Part shown: positions 45,932-57,450 of the stretch, piece after piece
Position numbering within the stretch: position 1 is the stretch's first letter
Layout: the number at the start of each line of letters is the position of its first letter
Origin: Cyathus striatus
Taxonomy: Eukaryota > Basidiomycota > Agaricomycetes > Agaricales > Nidulariaceae
Assembly: GCA_025738555.1 (NCBI GenBank)
Contig: JAOVFP010000004.1
Coordinates: 868,001-932,000, forward strand
Direction: 5' to 3'
DNA length: 64,000 nucleotides
Notes under the pieces: model-generated
Told to the model about the DNA's origin: nothing
Database searches by the model: none
What the model saw: the letters and a program-made list of their open reading frames with translations, nothing else
Position numbers and translations under genes: made by a program

Positions 45932-47916
45932 AGACTCTCTAAACAATATCATGTTATGCTGATAGAATGTGTACTCTGGTGTTTACTCTGTCCTTATTGT
46001 ACAGGCTGAACAATTCTTTGTCCACAATGGACACTGGCCTAAACTATTGCACCTACTTCACAAGCCTACCTTTCAGAGGTGCATCCAATTTCTATTTGTC
46101 AATGAATGCCATTCAATATACATACTAGGGACCGATCTTTATGGTGGGAAAGCATTTTGGCCTGCTTAGGGGAGTCTCTCAGAACTTCGAATGAAACTTG
46201 GATCAAAAGTATCAGTTGCTGTGCTTTCTGGCACTCTTCCTAACCACATCAAATCTGTTATTAAGCAACAACCCCAATTTGATGATGACTGGCTTTGCTC
46301 TATTCAACTCTCGTGCAATCGACCAAATATTGCTTATGCCACTCATGAGATCATTGGTCCACTTTCTAACTTTCACAATCTTGACTTTACCATTCAAAAT
46401 ATTTCGGACTCAAGTACTGGCAGTGGCAGTTGACAAAGACAAAAAGGAATTGTTTTTCATAATAGCATTGAGGGTGCCATTGGTGCTAAAAATTTTCAAG
46501 AGTGGCAACTGGCACTGGAACTTCGAGGAAGAGGCTTAGTTAAAGCTTACTTCAGCTTAATGTCTGATGAATATCTTAAAGACATGTACGAGGACTTTTG
46601 AAATCCTGCTGGTCAATGTATTATTATGCATGCAACAGAAGCTGCATCCACAGTGCGACTTATTTATTTTATTATGTTTTTTCTCATCTATTTTCTAGGG
46701 CTTAGATGTTCAGGATATGGACTAGGTTGTACAATATGGCATACCATGAGAAATGACAATGACACAACAAAGGGTGGGGCACTGTGGGCATGATGGTGTT
46801 ATGCCAGCTATTTTTGTGTTAATGTTTGAGTCATGGTCTAAGGACACAGATTTGAGTGCTGAGTTAACGGAAGAGTCTACCACAGCTGGAACAGAGTCGC
46901 TATTGGATCCAGATAGACCCATTTGTGGTGAAATTAATGAGAAGACGAAAAAGCAAGACCAAGCAAGTATCTCGATGTTGAAGTTTATCCAGCAACCTCA
47001 GATTTGTTTGCAAAAGGCCTATACACAATACAATAATGATGAGAGTAGCAATGGTAAATACCTCTGAATTTTAATTACATTTTTATTATGACTAACTGAT
47101 CTACAGCATTACTGTTTACTGGCCCATTCTGTTGCAGCAGCTCATCACATCCTGAGACCTTTGATTTCTCATTCTACTTCTCTGGGAAACTTCTTTTTCG
47201 TGATTGTGAAACTGATATTATTTATTATGGTTCTCCATTGGATCCAACTCAAAAACCATATGCCATGCCATCTGGACAAAAGTGGCCATCTCCAAATTCA
47301 GCTTCACACCATCGACTTCCTGTTGCACAATGAAAGTCTTTAGAATCTTGCTTAGCTAACTGATGCTATACCACTTGGTGAAAGGACAAGTTCTGAGCTG
47401 TTCATCCTCCATATCTTATTATAAGTGACAAAGCACTCAAAGCTCTCGCATGTGTTCATCCATCTGATATGATCAATTACCACCAAGTTACATTGTGCAT
47501 TGGTGAAAGTACTGAATGGGAAGTTAAGTGGGCCCACTCAATATTTAATGTTATAGATGAATTTGACAAAGAAGTGGGTTCTCTACAAAATGCAAAGCAA
47601 TTGGAACAAGAGGAACAGAAGAAATGACAGAAGCTTCACAAAATTACGGCACAGGCAGAAAGCATCCAAGCAGCTTTTAAGGCTGACTATCAACAGTGCT
47701 ACAATGCAAATAACAGGACCAGCCAGATTAGTTTAGATGATGCATGAAAATAGTTACAAGAGATAAGGGAACAGGAAGCTAGGCAGAGTCAAGACAGTAT
47801 AATGGGTGCATTTATATTAGATGCCACAAATCAGCGTAAAGATATTGTAGCAAAAGTACACCAAAGTCATAAAGAAGCTTCATAGTACAATCATATTTTA
47901 TTTTACATTACCTAAA

Positions 47917-50829
47917 TCACTCTACATCATCTAATACAAGTCCTAAGGCTGGTAAGTCATCAACTTCATCTTCAGTCACCATCCTGGCAACAAAGTTCTT
48001 GAACTTTGTATTGAAGGTAGCCAGAGAAGATGATTTCAGTTTCTTTGCACCTTCTTCAAGTAAGTCAGGAACCATGACAACATGTTTATTACCACTCCAA
48101 TTTGGTGTGAAAGATAGCAAATTTTCGGTGTTCACCCTATCGATAACCTGCTGGATTAAATGTGTAACATCAACATTGGAGTGACCTTTATTTTGATGTG
48201 GTAGTTCTAATTTCTTGCTAATTTTCCACTTAATTTCTTTAAGATATGCCATTGATGCTGAAATATCACCAACTTTATCCCATGTTGTTTGCAGACCTTT
48301 TACAATAATGAGATCCTAATTGTTGATTAGTAGTGAATATATCATAGAAGTACTCAAAAATTATACCTTAACATCTTGTATTGTATACTCCATGTTTATA
48401 TCTGTCACAATAAAGTGTCCTGGAATACCTGAAGGGTTGACAATAAGCATATCTCTCATAATATTTCTACAATATATAGTCATTCAATGTTCACAATAAA
48501 GGGGGAATGAAGCATACCCAAACTCTGGAGTCCATATATATTTTAGGTTTTGAATCATGAAGAGGATCTCTGTGCAATAATTGTTACCACCAGTGCCACA
48601 AAATATCATTGCCAGATGAGGTAAAATGTTCTCAATTCATCCAAAGTCTCCATCCTTTACACCAGAGACAAGTTCCAAGATGTAAAGAGTATCTCATGTA
48701 AGAAGACACAGGCTTTGGTGAGCCTTGTCCTTAGAAGGATCATCCTGGCCCTGACATGAAACAGGAGGTGGTACCACTGAAGCATGGCTAGATGTTGATG
48801 CAGTACTACTTTGGATATCATCCTCATCATTGTCATTGACACTGGTCAAAAACAAGCAGGGAAGAGGCATCAAGTAGTCGACAAGGAGAGTTTCCACTTT
48901 GTCATGGAGGTCACTGGATGTTGGCTTTGACATCACATATGCTTCAAGTGTGCTTCCTTGATCAATACAAATTTTCTTCCATGCACTCATAATAACCCTC
49001 TCAAGAATCTGAATAAGTGTAAAATAAAGCATATGATACTGTACCAATTCAAATAGATTGTCAGTCACACATCACGGACCCTCCTGACATGCCGAAATTT
49101 GGTGCTTGTCACGCATCATGAAGGCAATTGATGAAAGGTTTAGCTGTCACAAATTTTAAAAATTCACCAACCTGGGATTGATCCAACAGTTTCATGGCTT
49201 TTTGGCTTAAATTTTCGTTCTGAGCACATTTGAACTCATTTACAGCTAAGCTACTACATAACTCATCATGTACATATTGAATTTCTATGAGATAAAACAT
49301 GCACATTTGATGAATATGCTGAAATTTTTTGCGCGTCACACTGTACTTTCTAGTTGACGAAATGTCTCACTGGTTGGGCCTGTCATGCTCCTTGAGGGGT
49401 GCCGATCTATTCAAATTGATACAGTAATCTGGTTTCTGCCCTCCAAGCCGAGTCTTTTCAAGAATTGCAAACCAATATGTTAGTGAGCCCTTTTGACTGA
49501 GTGTACCTCAATGAATGTGGAGGTACACCCATGCAGGATTAAGTGCAGTGTGGAAGAGACCTATGCCTAGTTGGAATACAAGCCATTGGTGATAATTATT
49601 AAGGTTATCTGCTTGCAAGCCTTGACCAGATCAAATATGAGCATTTGTCAGTTGGTTGTTGATACTGTGGCTAGCCCATTTTGATAGCACCTCAGCTGTT
49701 TGACCCAACATATCTAAGTAAACCTTGTCATGATATACAAGGTTGCCTTTTGTTGAGGCATCTTCATGAATTGAGACCCTGACTGGATAGAACACTGTGT
49801 GATGATCAGCTGGAAGGGGATGGCAGGCTTTGTGCTCCATCATTGAATCACCATGGTAATATTGTAAGTCCAGCTTGTTGCAGTGTTTGAACAGAATATC
49901 TATAATGTGCATTCAGAATTGATGAGAGACAGACTCAAGTTGCTCTTCCATTAACCTAAGGTCCTTTGCAAAATCAAGCCCACAGTAATTTGGATTGCAC
50001 ATTCTGTCTAAGATTGGCTGTAGTTCCATGGTTTCCGGTGCAGCATTTGGAAGCTTGTATAAGATCCCAAGTGTTCCTAAGGTCACTTTCCCTGATGTTG
50101 ATGACAAACCTTGCTGCTCAACATGTATAGAGGTACTGAGATTGATGTTATCATAACAGAATGCATGGGGAGCAGATGCAACATCCTTTGCAAGACACAT
50201 GCAATGTACTGAAAGGGCCATTAGGTTGTGCATTACTGAAGGGTAGCTAACAGAAAGTCCAAGAGCATGTGCAGCATCAATAATGGCACGCAAAGATCCA
50301 GATGCCCAAAGGAATAACCCAAACTCTGCAGCAAAGCCAAGACAGCAATTGGAATGCTGGTAGAGGAGTTGCCTCATAATGGTGTTACAAACCTGGTCAG
50401 GTTTCTTCTTGATGTTCTCCTCTTGCTGCCACTTTGAATGTGCAGCACAATGCAGTAACCTCATCATGAAAGGTGCATCATGCACAAAGTCATCCAGCTC
50501 CTGGTTCTCAATGTACTCCAGTGTGATTCTCTGTAAGCCTTTCAGCTTATAGTCATCATGAAGAGAGTCCATTTCCTCCTCAATAAAGTCTTCATAAAAC
50601 TTAGTACCTGTGGGGCTCTTGAGCCATAGTGCAAGCTTTGAGCATCCAGAGTCACTTGCAGCCAAGCAATTGAGAATGGAGGAAATCTTTTTATTATTTT
50701 TTTGTACAATTCAGTGTGGTACACATGAAACTCCTTGTTGCTTTCATCCAGAAGCACTGTAATCATATCAAATGGACTTATGTACATATTCTTGAAATAT
50801 GGTAAAAGCTCAGAGACCTTCATAGCCAA
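47917..50829 (-). pseudogene. DUF6589 protein gene of element Y, broken
   Basis: Order on the minus strand: start at 50829 (MKVSELLPYFKNMYISPFDMI and VLLDESNKEF), a frameshift near 50690, then ALWLKSPTGTKFYEDFIEEE, LRAIIDAAHALGLSVSYPSV (about 50270), FCYDNINLSTSIHVEQQG (about 50130), VTLGTLGILYKL. Next come YHGDSMMEHKACHPLP (49830), LGIGLFHTALNPAWVYLHIHEG (about 49540) and YWFAILEKTRLGGQ (about 49450). Then SAWKKICIDQGSTLEAYVMSKP (48950), a downstream YILELVSGVKDGDFG (about 48650), and a C-terminal EEGAKKLKSSSLATFN (about 48040). These match in order my memory of Agaricomycete DUF6589 proteins, which conserve a YDN motif and an EKTRLGG motif. Several stops and frame changes occur. Being one of only two genes of element Y, it is a candidate transposase. 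Its 3' end lies 31 bp from the convergent helicase stop. Confidence 0.7.
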
Positions 50830-51167
50830 AGATCTCCTAGCAGCTCATGTTTTCATCACAGTTTGCTTGGGACCCAGGCCCACATCACTAGAAGCAAGCA
50901 ATACAAGTTGTCAGTCTCTTTACCTGATGAAATATTGATTATAAAACATACCTAGTATCCACCAAAGGCTGTTCCACAGCAGCTAAATATCCCTCTCCCC
51001 TCCCATCACACTGTAAACCCTGTGCTGGCCTGTCATTGCACTTGTTTTGGCACTGCTTTCTGGTGTTCTTGGAGGGATTTGACATTACTTTATGTACTTC
51101 AATGTTTGTATGATGTGTGGTTGTGCAGAGAATGGGGGGAGCAAGGGGAGGAATAGGTCTATTGAGT

Positions 51168-51320
51168 GAGAGCAAGGGGAGTGGACACATCACAGGCACA
51201 TAAGGGATGTCAGTTTCAAATTTCCTGAATTTTACCGGACCGTCTATTGACAAGATACCTCCACGCCAGTCATGTGATGTTAGCATGAGATCGTCAGTAG
51301 GCAGGATGGCCTCCAGACTA
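51168..51320 (-). repeat. Element Y right TIR
   Basis: 153 bp, uninterrupted. Its reverse complement gives the full TIR sequence that proves X was inserted within the left one. Confidence 0.9.
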
Positions 51321-51329
51321 AGTATGGAA

Positions 51330-52020
51330 ATGCTTCATTCAGTGTGGTTACTATGTGTCACATGGCCAGGATGAGTATTGTTGGGGGTGGTCAAGGAACA
51401 TGGGAGAGAGAAGCATTGCCAGACTTGGCATCAGGGTCACCTTGCTTGACAAGGTATCTCTCCTAAGGCTCCAACCCTATAGTATATGGACTGTATATAT
51501 ACAGTTACAGTTCCATATGTTCATGTATATATCCTGAGTATCCATGTATACAGTAAATATACAGTATACACACAGTTATATATAGTTGTAAATATCTCTG
51601 TGGAAGTCTTGTTAAGTGCCCTGCTTCGGCTTTTCAGTTGTGCACAGCTTTGAATTGCACAAAATTCAGGGTCTAAGAGTTAAGTGACATGGCAGGTGCA
51701 ATGCACTAATCACCCATTGTATAGTCACTTGCACCTCTGCTTCACTGTACCAATGTTGATATACAGTTCTTGGTATTGAATATATTGATATAAAGACATT
51801 ATGTATGTGTACTTGCTTAAATCTTAGTTCTTTTCAAGTCTTTGAGCTAGCTAACCACTTATAAATGTAGTTCTCATTCCAGTTATAAGGAATTTATACC
51901 TCACAATGCCAAGAGATGCACCATGTGACAGCTTGCAGATACACAGAGATTCTACAATACCAGCCAACCTTTAAAAGAGTGAAGATCTTTAGTCTCAGTT
52001 GTCTAGCAGCTTAACTAGAT
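51330..52020. other. AT-rich stretch between element Y and the hAT region
   Basis: It contains many TATACAGT/ACTGTATA motifs at about 51478-51590, which could be the subterminal region of the hAT element that follows, but no clean TIR/TSD pair with DNA beyond 55543 was found. No gene is seen. Confidence 0.4.
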
Positions 52021-52023
52021 CTA

Positions 52024-52400
52024 TGGCATCTGTTGCTTTACACCTGATCTTTGCCCAAGTCGAAAGGCTTTCAAACCTTATTCCTCTGCTTCCAGATTCC
52101 ATACTGTTGGCAGAGGAGAATGGTACCATTAATCGTATATTTAAAGGAATTCCTGTTCCTTCCTCTCCTACTGGTGACCATTGGGGTGTTTTTAACTGAC
52201 ACATGGACATACTTTTTGGTGAAGATGTTCGTACAACTTGCAGAAAGCTGTGGAATATTCAGCATGGTTGGTTTGGAATGGACCTGGTCATAGACTACAT
52301 TCGTTTTGCTGTCAAATCTTTAATCCCACATGATATTGCTGTGATAAAGGTGGACCATCTTGTAGCTGAACTCGAAAAAATGACATATGAATTTTTTTCT
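52024..52400 (+). pseudogene. Fragment of a conserved Agaricomycete hypothetical protein
   Basis: The frame reads VALHLIFAQVERLSNLIPLLPDSILLAEENGTINRIFKG, then a stop (TGA at 52198, Arg plausible), then HMDILFGEDVRTTCRKLWNIQ, GMDLVIDYI. I recall this pattern (LFGEDCR...GMDLV) from hypothetical proteins frequent in mushroom genomes; the function is unknown. It precedes the hAT gene on the same strand and may be unrelated. Confidence 0.4.
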
Positions 52401-52530
52401 TATCACTTTTATTTAATAAGTACTTATCACAATTATCACTTTGCAGAAGTAGTTCAGATGGATCTCTGACTTTGGTAACACAGTTAGTGTTAAAAATAGC
52501 TAGTTTTCAATTGTTGCTAAAACTCATTAT

Positions 52531-55500
52531 ATGAATAGAACTTTGAATAAGTGTCATTCGTCAATTACAGTTGAGGAAATTGAAGACAATGACTACCTCC
52601 CTTCCAAGCAGCTCTGTCAAGAGCCTCCTTCTCCTACTAGAGTATATGACAGTGATGGGAGTGAATTTCTTGAAGATACTGAACAGTATGAGACCATGGT
52701 TGGTGCACAGTTATGTACTACATTTGCTATTATACTGATTAAATTAATGTAGAAATGTAAATGTAACGATAAGGCTGACCAAGGATTGAAAAGAACTGAA
52801 TTAAAAGATCCCTTGGAGATCTCAGATTCTGGAGATGAATCCGATGGGAAGTCAGCTCTTCAGGCCATTGAGGAACATGAGCAGAAGCAAGGACAGTAAC
52901 CAGGGCCTTCGAATGCAAGCATGCAATATTTTCATGACCCTATCACAACCAAAGACAAGAATGGAGGCAAGTGTTGGCAATTCCAATGTTGCTACTGTTT
53001 GTGGTAAGGCTGTTTATATAAATATAATGTATTGTTCTAATTACACTCTTTTAAACCTTTGGACCATTCAAAGAACTGCTGAAGGAAAGAATGTGATGTT
53101 TGACAATGAAGGGACATTGCCTAAGTTAAATAACCTAGCTAGTCATGCTACTGAGTGCCAGAAGAAGTGTGCTATTGTGGAAGAAAATGACAGCGAAAAG
53201 AAGCCTAAGGCAGCTGATTTTAACTATAAGAAAAGCACTGAGTTTATGGAATCATATCTATGTGAAGGGGAACTCAACCCAGCTGCTGTTGTAATGAAAA
53301 AAGGGTTTCTCTGTCTCTTCTCAGCCTGGATACTTGATGAAAGCCTTCCTTGGACCACTGGAGAAGCCCCATCTCTTCAACTGCTCTTCAAATATCTCAA
53401 GATTCATTATGCACTTCCTTTGGACCAAACAGTGCGAAATCAGCTGGCTCATATCTTTAGTGAGCTGCATGGACAAGTTGTGTGTGAATTCACGGTAAGA
53501 AACTTCTACTATACATGTAAATTCATTTACTAAGTTTAGATTGTTAATTAGAGAGTACAGTTGAAGGTTGCATATGCCACTGACACATGGACAACTAAGC
53601 AAATGGTGTACTTGTTTGCATGTACTATTGGTACATTTATTAATGCTGACTGGGAAATCATTCAGTGGGTAGTCGATTTCAAAGTCCTTGAGGACAAGGA
53701 ACACAAGGGTGCTTATGCAGCTCAAGCATTTGTTGAGAGTGCTAGGTGTCAAGGTGGTTTAGACAAGATAAGTCTTTAGCTCTTTTCAGTGGCACTTGTC
53801 AAACTAACTTCACTTTCCTTACTTCATTAGCCTAACAACTGATAATGCATCTGTAAATGATGTCCTTGTTAGAGATGTAGCACGCAAGCTGCTAGCATGC
53901 TATGGAGTTTCATACACACCCAACTGTCACATTTAATGCATTGCACATGTTGTTAACCTTGTTGTACAGTCATTTTTGAATGGCCTTGGAGAGGCAGACA
54001 ACCCCGACAAAGAAGATAATTATACATCCTCTAAAGATCAACCCATTCACTATGATATCAACAATGATCCAGAGCAGAAACAACTCAACAATGGAACATT
54101 TGAAGAGAGTTCTATTGAAGATGAAAAAGAGCTAAATATAGCTGAAAATGAGAATCAATCCATCGGGTCAAGTCCTGTGAAACATGTGAGTACTGGATTC
54201 CATTCTGCATTGAATTTTACTTACAGAATTATGAGAAGCTACACTTTATTACAATGAAAAAAATTTCTTCTCCACAATGTCGATTGCTATTCTTCAAAAT
54301 TTCTAAGTCACTATATCCCAATGATTTGAGAAAGCAAAGCTTAATGGTAGTATGCGATGTACGTACACGTTGGAACTATATGCATGCCATGATTCAAAGG
54401 GGATTTCTATTAAAAGAGGTGAGTTGCATAAATTAAATGCTCCAGCCAAAAATTAGTGACATTTGACATACCAGCACTACATGGACAGGTCTTGACACCT
54501 GACTCCTGGAAATACTTAGAAAGAATCACAGATCTTCTCAAGGTATGTGCCAGTTGCTTTTTAATTATAAATCCTATTCAAATATATGTTTACATTGACA
54601 GCCTTTCACCAAGGTGACTGAGCAAATGTCAACATCTTCACGTCCTACCATTCCTTTTGTACTTCCTCTCTACAAAGTGATGGAGCAACATCTCTTGAAC
54701 GCTATGAATGACAATAACCTTTCCTTTAAAGTGCAAACTGCTGCATCAAGTGCAAATGAAAAGTTGCAGAAGTATAAATCTGTTGCCATTGGAAATCAGT
54801 ACTATATAATAGGAACAAGCAAGTAATGATATTAGATCTTTATAATAACAATTACTTATCTTTTATATCTCTTTTAGTTCTTCATCTGAATTTGCGAGCA
54901 AATTAGTTCAAAACAATGGTTCGTAACATTGGACAAGGGATGACATTTCAAAAAGAACAGGATGAAGCTGTTGAAAAGGCTACTGTTTTATTTACTCATG
55001 TTGCGCAAACCTACTACAAGAACTCACTATTGAAAGATCAAGAACAGTCAAAGAGCAATAAGAAAACAGTGAGCACTACAGAGAATAACTGGTTAGCAAA
55101 TGTGTGCAATGTGGATGCCTTTGTACCAGAGAGGTCAGTAATGATAAAGGAAAGTTGGAAGGATGAAGTAGAACATTACCTTCGCTTTGAAGGAGGGACA
55201 TGTGACTTAAATGACCCCCTTGCATGGTGGAAGGTATGTTATTAGTATTGTGATGTAGCCAAAAATAGCTGAGCTGTCAAACTAATGAATTCTATAGAAG
55301 CACTGTCATTCCTTTCCTACACTTTCCAGAATGGCATGCGACTTCCTTGCTATACCTGCTACTAGTGTTTCTGTTGAGCAGGTATTTTCTAAGTCTTGCC
55401 ACTGCTCAGATCTTCAAAGTTCACTCAAAGCAGAAACTATATGCAAAGCACTTCTAGAAAAAGTATGGATTCACAATGGACTTCTTGATGTCAACCTGCC

Positions 55501-55543
55501 AACAACGAAGCAGAAGAAGCATGGTGACATCAGTAACATGTGA
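52531..55543 (+). pseudogene. hAT-family transposase gene (second copy), broken
   Basis: Order: an acidic N-terminus (52531-52750), a BED-type zinc-finger remnant (CWQFQCCYC, then HATEC, 52975-53160), the segment ending VVCEFT, an intron at 53495-53560 (66 nt), AYATDTWTTKQ with the first catalytic Asp (about 53573), LTTDNASVND with the second (about 53833), HVVNLVVQSFL (about 53950), an acidic linker, VCDVRTRWNYMHAMIQRG (about 54352), PFTKVTEQMS (54600) and, after an intron beginning near 55234, the C-terminal hAT dimerisation region FLAIPATSVSVEQVFSKSCH (55340-55400). Stops (TAA at 53935 before CIAH; others near 54890) show it is not functional. It differs clearly from the hAT remnant at 13966. 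Confidence 0.8.
53495..53560 (+). other. Intron of the second hAT gene (66 nt)
   Basis: Donor GTAAGA, acceptor AGTACAG. Splicing joins VVCEFT to LKVAYATDTW in phase 0. Confidence 0.7.
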
Positions 55544-57060
55544 TATTTTGGATGCACATGATCTATCTGTCTACATACTAGTTATATACAGTTAAATAGT
55601 GTGTAGAAACCATATATGTATATTTACACCTCTCAGAGTATACATATTCCCACTACCTTTTAAGGTAGTAGGGTTATGTAGGGCGATGAAAACTTGTTTT
55701 TTGCAGAGCGAACACCTCCCATCAACCAGAGTTTAAATACATGTGGTTGCCGAAGATGGCAACCAACAACAATTCCCATATATAACGAGAATGGTTTCTT
55801 GCATCGTTGAGCAGCCTGGGTTGTAGCATGTTACACACAGCTCAGAATACCTCGAAGATTTAAAGCGTGTATGTAAAGTTAAGATTGAATTTAATATCTT
55901 GGTGGCATATTATAAGCAATTTTTCTATGAAGCCGCATTTTCTTAAGGGAAATGATTCATTGACCAGCAGAGCACTTTGAGGGCTACAGAACTGTTCAAA
56001 ATTTAAATTTCTCTGAGACATAACTTGTATACCACCTAATATAATATCCAGACGATTTAAAGATTGCTTCATTATTGTACTGAAAACAAGAGCAATAAGT
56101 TTGATCACACGTAATTGATATATGTGTTTCATATCCTAACAATAAATATCATACTGTGTGTACAGTACTATTCGGAAGCATGAGTTCTACATATCCTCAG
56201 GAATTTCTGTAGTGTTACATTAGTCTATATAGCAGCTAAATATACAATTTCTCAGGTTTAACAATTAAGAAAGCTCACATAAATATCATTATAGTATCTC
56301 AGTATACAATTGCCTGTATCCTTTGATACTTAAATATTTTATACTGCATATATAGTACATCATATGTCCAAGATATCATGTAGAGATACCAACAAGAACA
56401 ACTTCTGTAGGCCAATATGTAAATTGTATGACACAAATATAGCTGGCAAATTAGATTGTGTATATCATGCCATTAAATAAATCCATTATGTTATACAGTT
56501 TCGTTCCAGCAGTATACATTGTGGAAAGTATATATACAGAATTTCAAGGTGGTCTGCACAGAGTGTAGTGTGCTACATTCTAATTAATGTGAGAATGCTT
56601 CGCATTTTTAGTAGGAAAAATGCATGATTGCCATTAATTTTGGCAACCACGTGTAAGCTTGAAATATTGGTCATTCCCATATCCTAACTGCTTAGAGCTT
56701 CTACATACTTACCATATTTGGTGCATCATCGACCAGGCATTCAGGACTATCCTTTGATGACATAATGTCTCCTCACCAGAACATAATAGTATGGATCTGC
56801 TCTCATGAACTCTATGTGATCCCATATATTCCTCACCAATTTATACTGATTGTAGCTTGTGGGCCCTGGAAATTGGGCCGAGATGATAGTGAAGAAGGAT
56901 GATTGGAATTTCTGGGATCATTAAGAATAAATTTATGTGATGTCCCATTCAATAAACTTTCAGAGATACACTTGCTTGTGCACTTTCAACAGGTCTAACT
57001 ACATGTATAAATGATATATTATATGTTTTTTGGAGAGAATCGGGTTGTGTTAGGTAGCGG
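55544..57060. other. AT-rich intergenic stretch
   Basis: No gene is recognised. There is a small palindrome CTACCTTTTAAGGTAG near 55657. CpG becomes more common again after about 55,700, marking the end of the strongly CpG-depleted zone. Confidence 0.45.
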
Positions 57061-57063
57061 GCC

Positions 57064-57450
57064 TTGCCGCTTGTCGGCCTTATTGATTTATACTATATAG
57101 TTGGAGGGTTTCACTTTTCGACCTGCACGTGCATTCACGTGATAGCTTTGCTTGCTCATGTTTCTCTCTTTTTTGATGTGTCCACGGCGTCCCCAGTGGG
57201 CCCAACGTTGGGCTGTCTGATCTCCCTCATCCCATTTCCTGTCTTGGTGCTGATCTGTTTGGAAATGCTGAGCATGTTTTGTGGTATATGCACGATAAGT
57301 ACGTACCTCCGCCTTTCTAGCTTCAAAAAAAATTCTGAGGGCCTCCGTTTTTCTAGTGTATATGTTGAGGAGGAGACACTGAAGTTTGGAGGAGTATTTA
57401 TGTTGTGCCCCTTACGTGAATTACTACATCAGAAATTATCTGGACCATGA
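57064..57450 (+). CDS. Uncharacterised membrane-like ORF
   Basis: A 128-codon open frame whose listed start is a non-ATG codon. Two to three hydrophobic segments are visible (HVIALLAHVSLFF, LISLIPFPVLVLICLEML), followed by a more polar tail. It could be a C-terminal exon of a DUF6533-type multi-pass protein like the one at 59699-60887, but there is no decisive motif. The neighbourhood has normal CpG. Low confidence. Confidence 0.25.
   Translation: MPLVGLIDLYYIVGGFHFSTCTCIHVIALLAHVSLFFDVSTASPVGPTLGCLISLIPFPVLVLICLEMLSMFCGICTISTYLRLSSFKKNSEGLRFSSVYVEEETLKFGGVFMLCPLRELLHQKLSGP

Larger units (their letters stand above)
35919..47885 (+). pseudogene. RecQ-like helicase gene of element Y, split by an LTR element
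   Basis: Family: ATP-dependent DNA helicase of the RecQ-like type widespread in Agaricomycete mobile DNA. The first exons (35919-36384) contain IPREFQLKAAIAL (Q-motif-like), the Walker A TGQGKT at about 36205 and LVISPLKKLQDMQ. A one-base frame change lies near 36085. The exon resumes at 45966 with VLIVQAEQFF and FLFVNECHSIY (the DECH/DEAH position, Asp changed to Asn), then VLSGTLPNHI (motif III), CNRPNIAYAT, GIVFHN, GRGLVKAYFS, ILHAT-like IIMHATEAAST, GLDVQDMD, VVQYGIP and QQR.G.CG (motif VI). A C-terminal part near 47400-47560 is HRDC-like (SDKALKALACVHPSDM). In-frame stops include TGA at 46431, 46599 and 46746 (Arg expected) and TAG at 46167 and near 46720. The gene is inactive. Confidence 0.8.
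28877..51320. mobile_element. Element Y: TIR transposon with helicase and DUF6589
   Basis: The terminal inverted repeats are 153 bp (left: 28877-28943 joined to 35761-35846; right: 51168-51320), starting TAGTC(C/T)GGAGGCC. The 9-bp AGTATGGAA flanks both ends (28868-28876, 51321-51329) as a perfect TSD. After removal of guests X (28944-35752) and the LTR element (36416-45931) with their duplications, Y would be 6106 bp. Its own genes are a RecQ-like helicase (35919-47885, plus) and a DUF6589 protein (47917-50829, minus). I see no DDE, MULE, hAT, Plavaka or KDZ transposase of its own, so one of these two proteins presumably mobilises it. A 9-bp TSD with long TIRs recalls Mutator-like elements, but the gene content does not. 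Both genes are now broken. Confidence 0.85.

Noticed and set aside
28877..51320. Element Y as a Helitron because it has a helicase
   Set aside because: It has long TIRs and a 9-bp TSD, no Rep domain, no 5'-TC/CTRR-3' ends, and the helicase is RecQ-like rather than Pif1-like.
51478..55680. Defined hAT element ends around the second hAT gene
   Set aside because: I looked for an 8-bp TSD and matching TIRs near 51.47-51.6 kb and 55.55-55.68 kb; only weak similarity (AACCCTA-type) was seen, so no boundaries are given.
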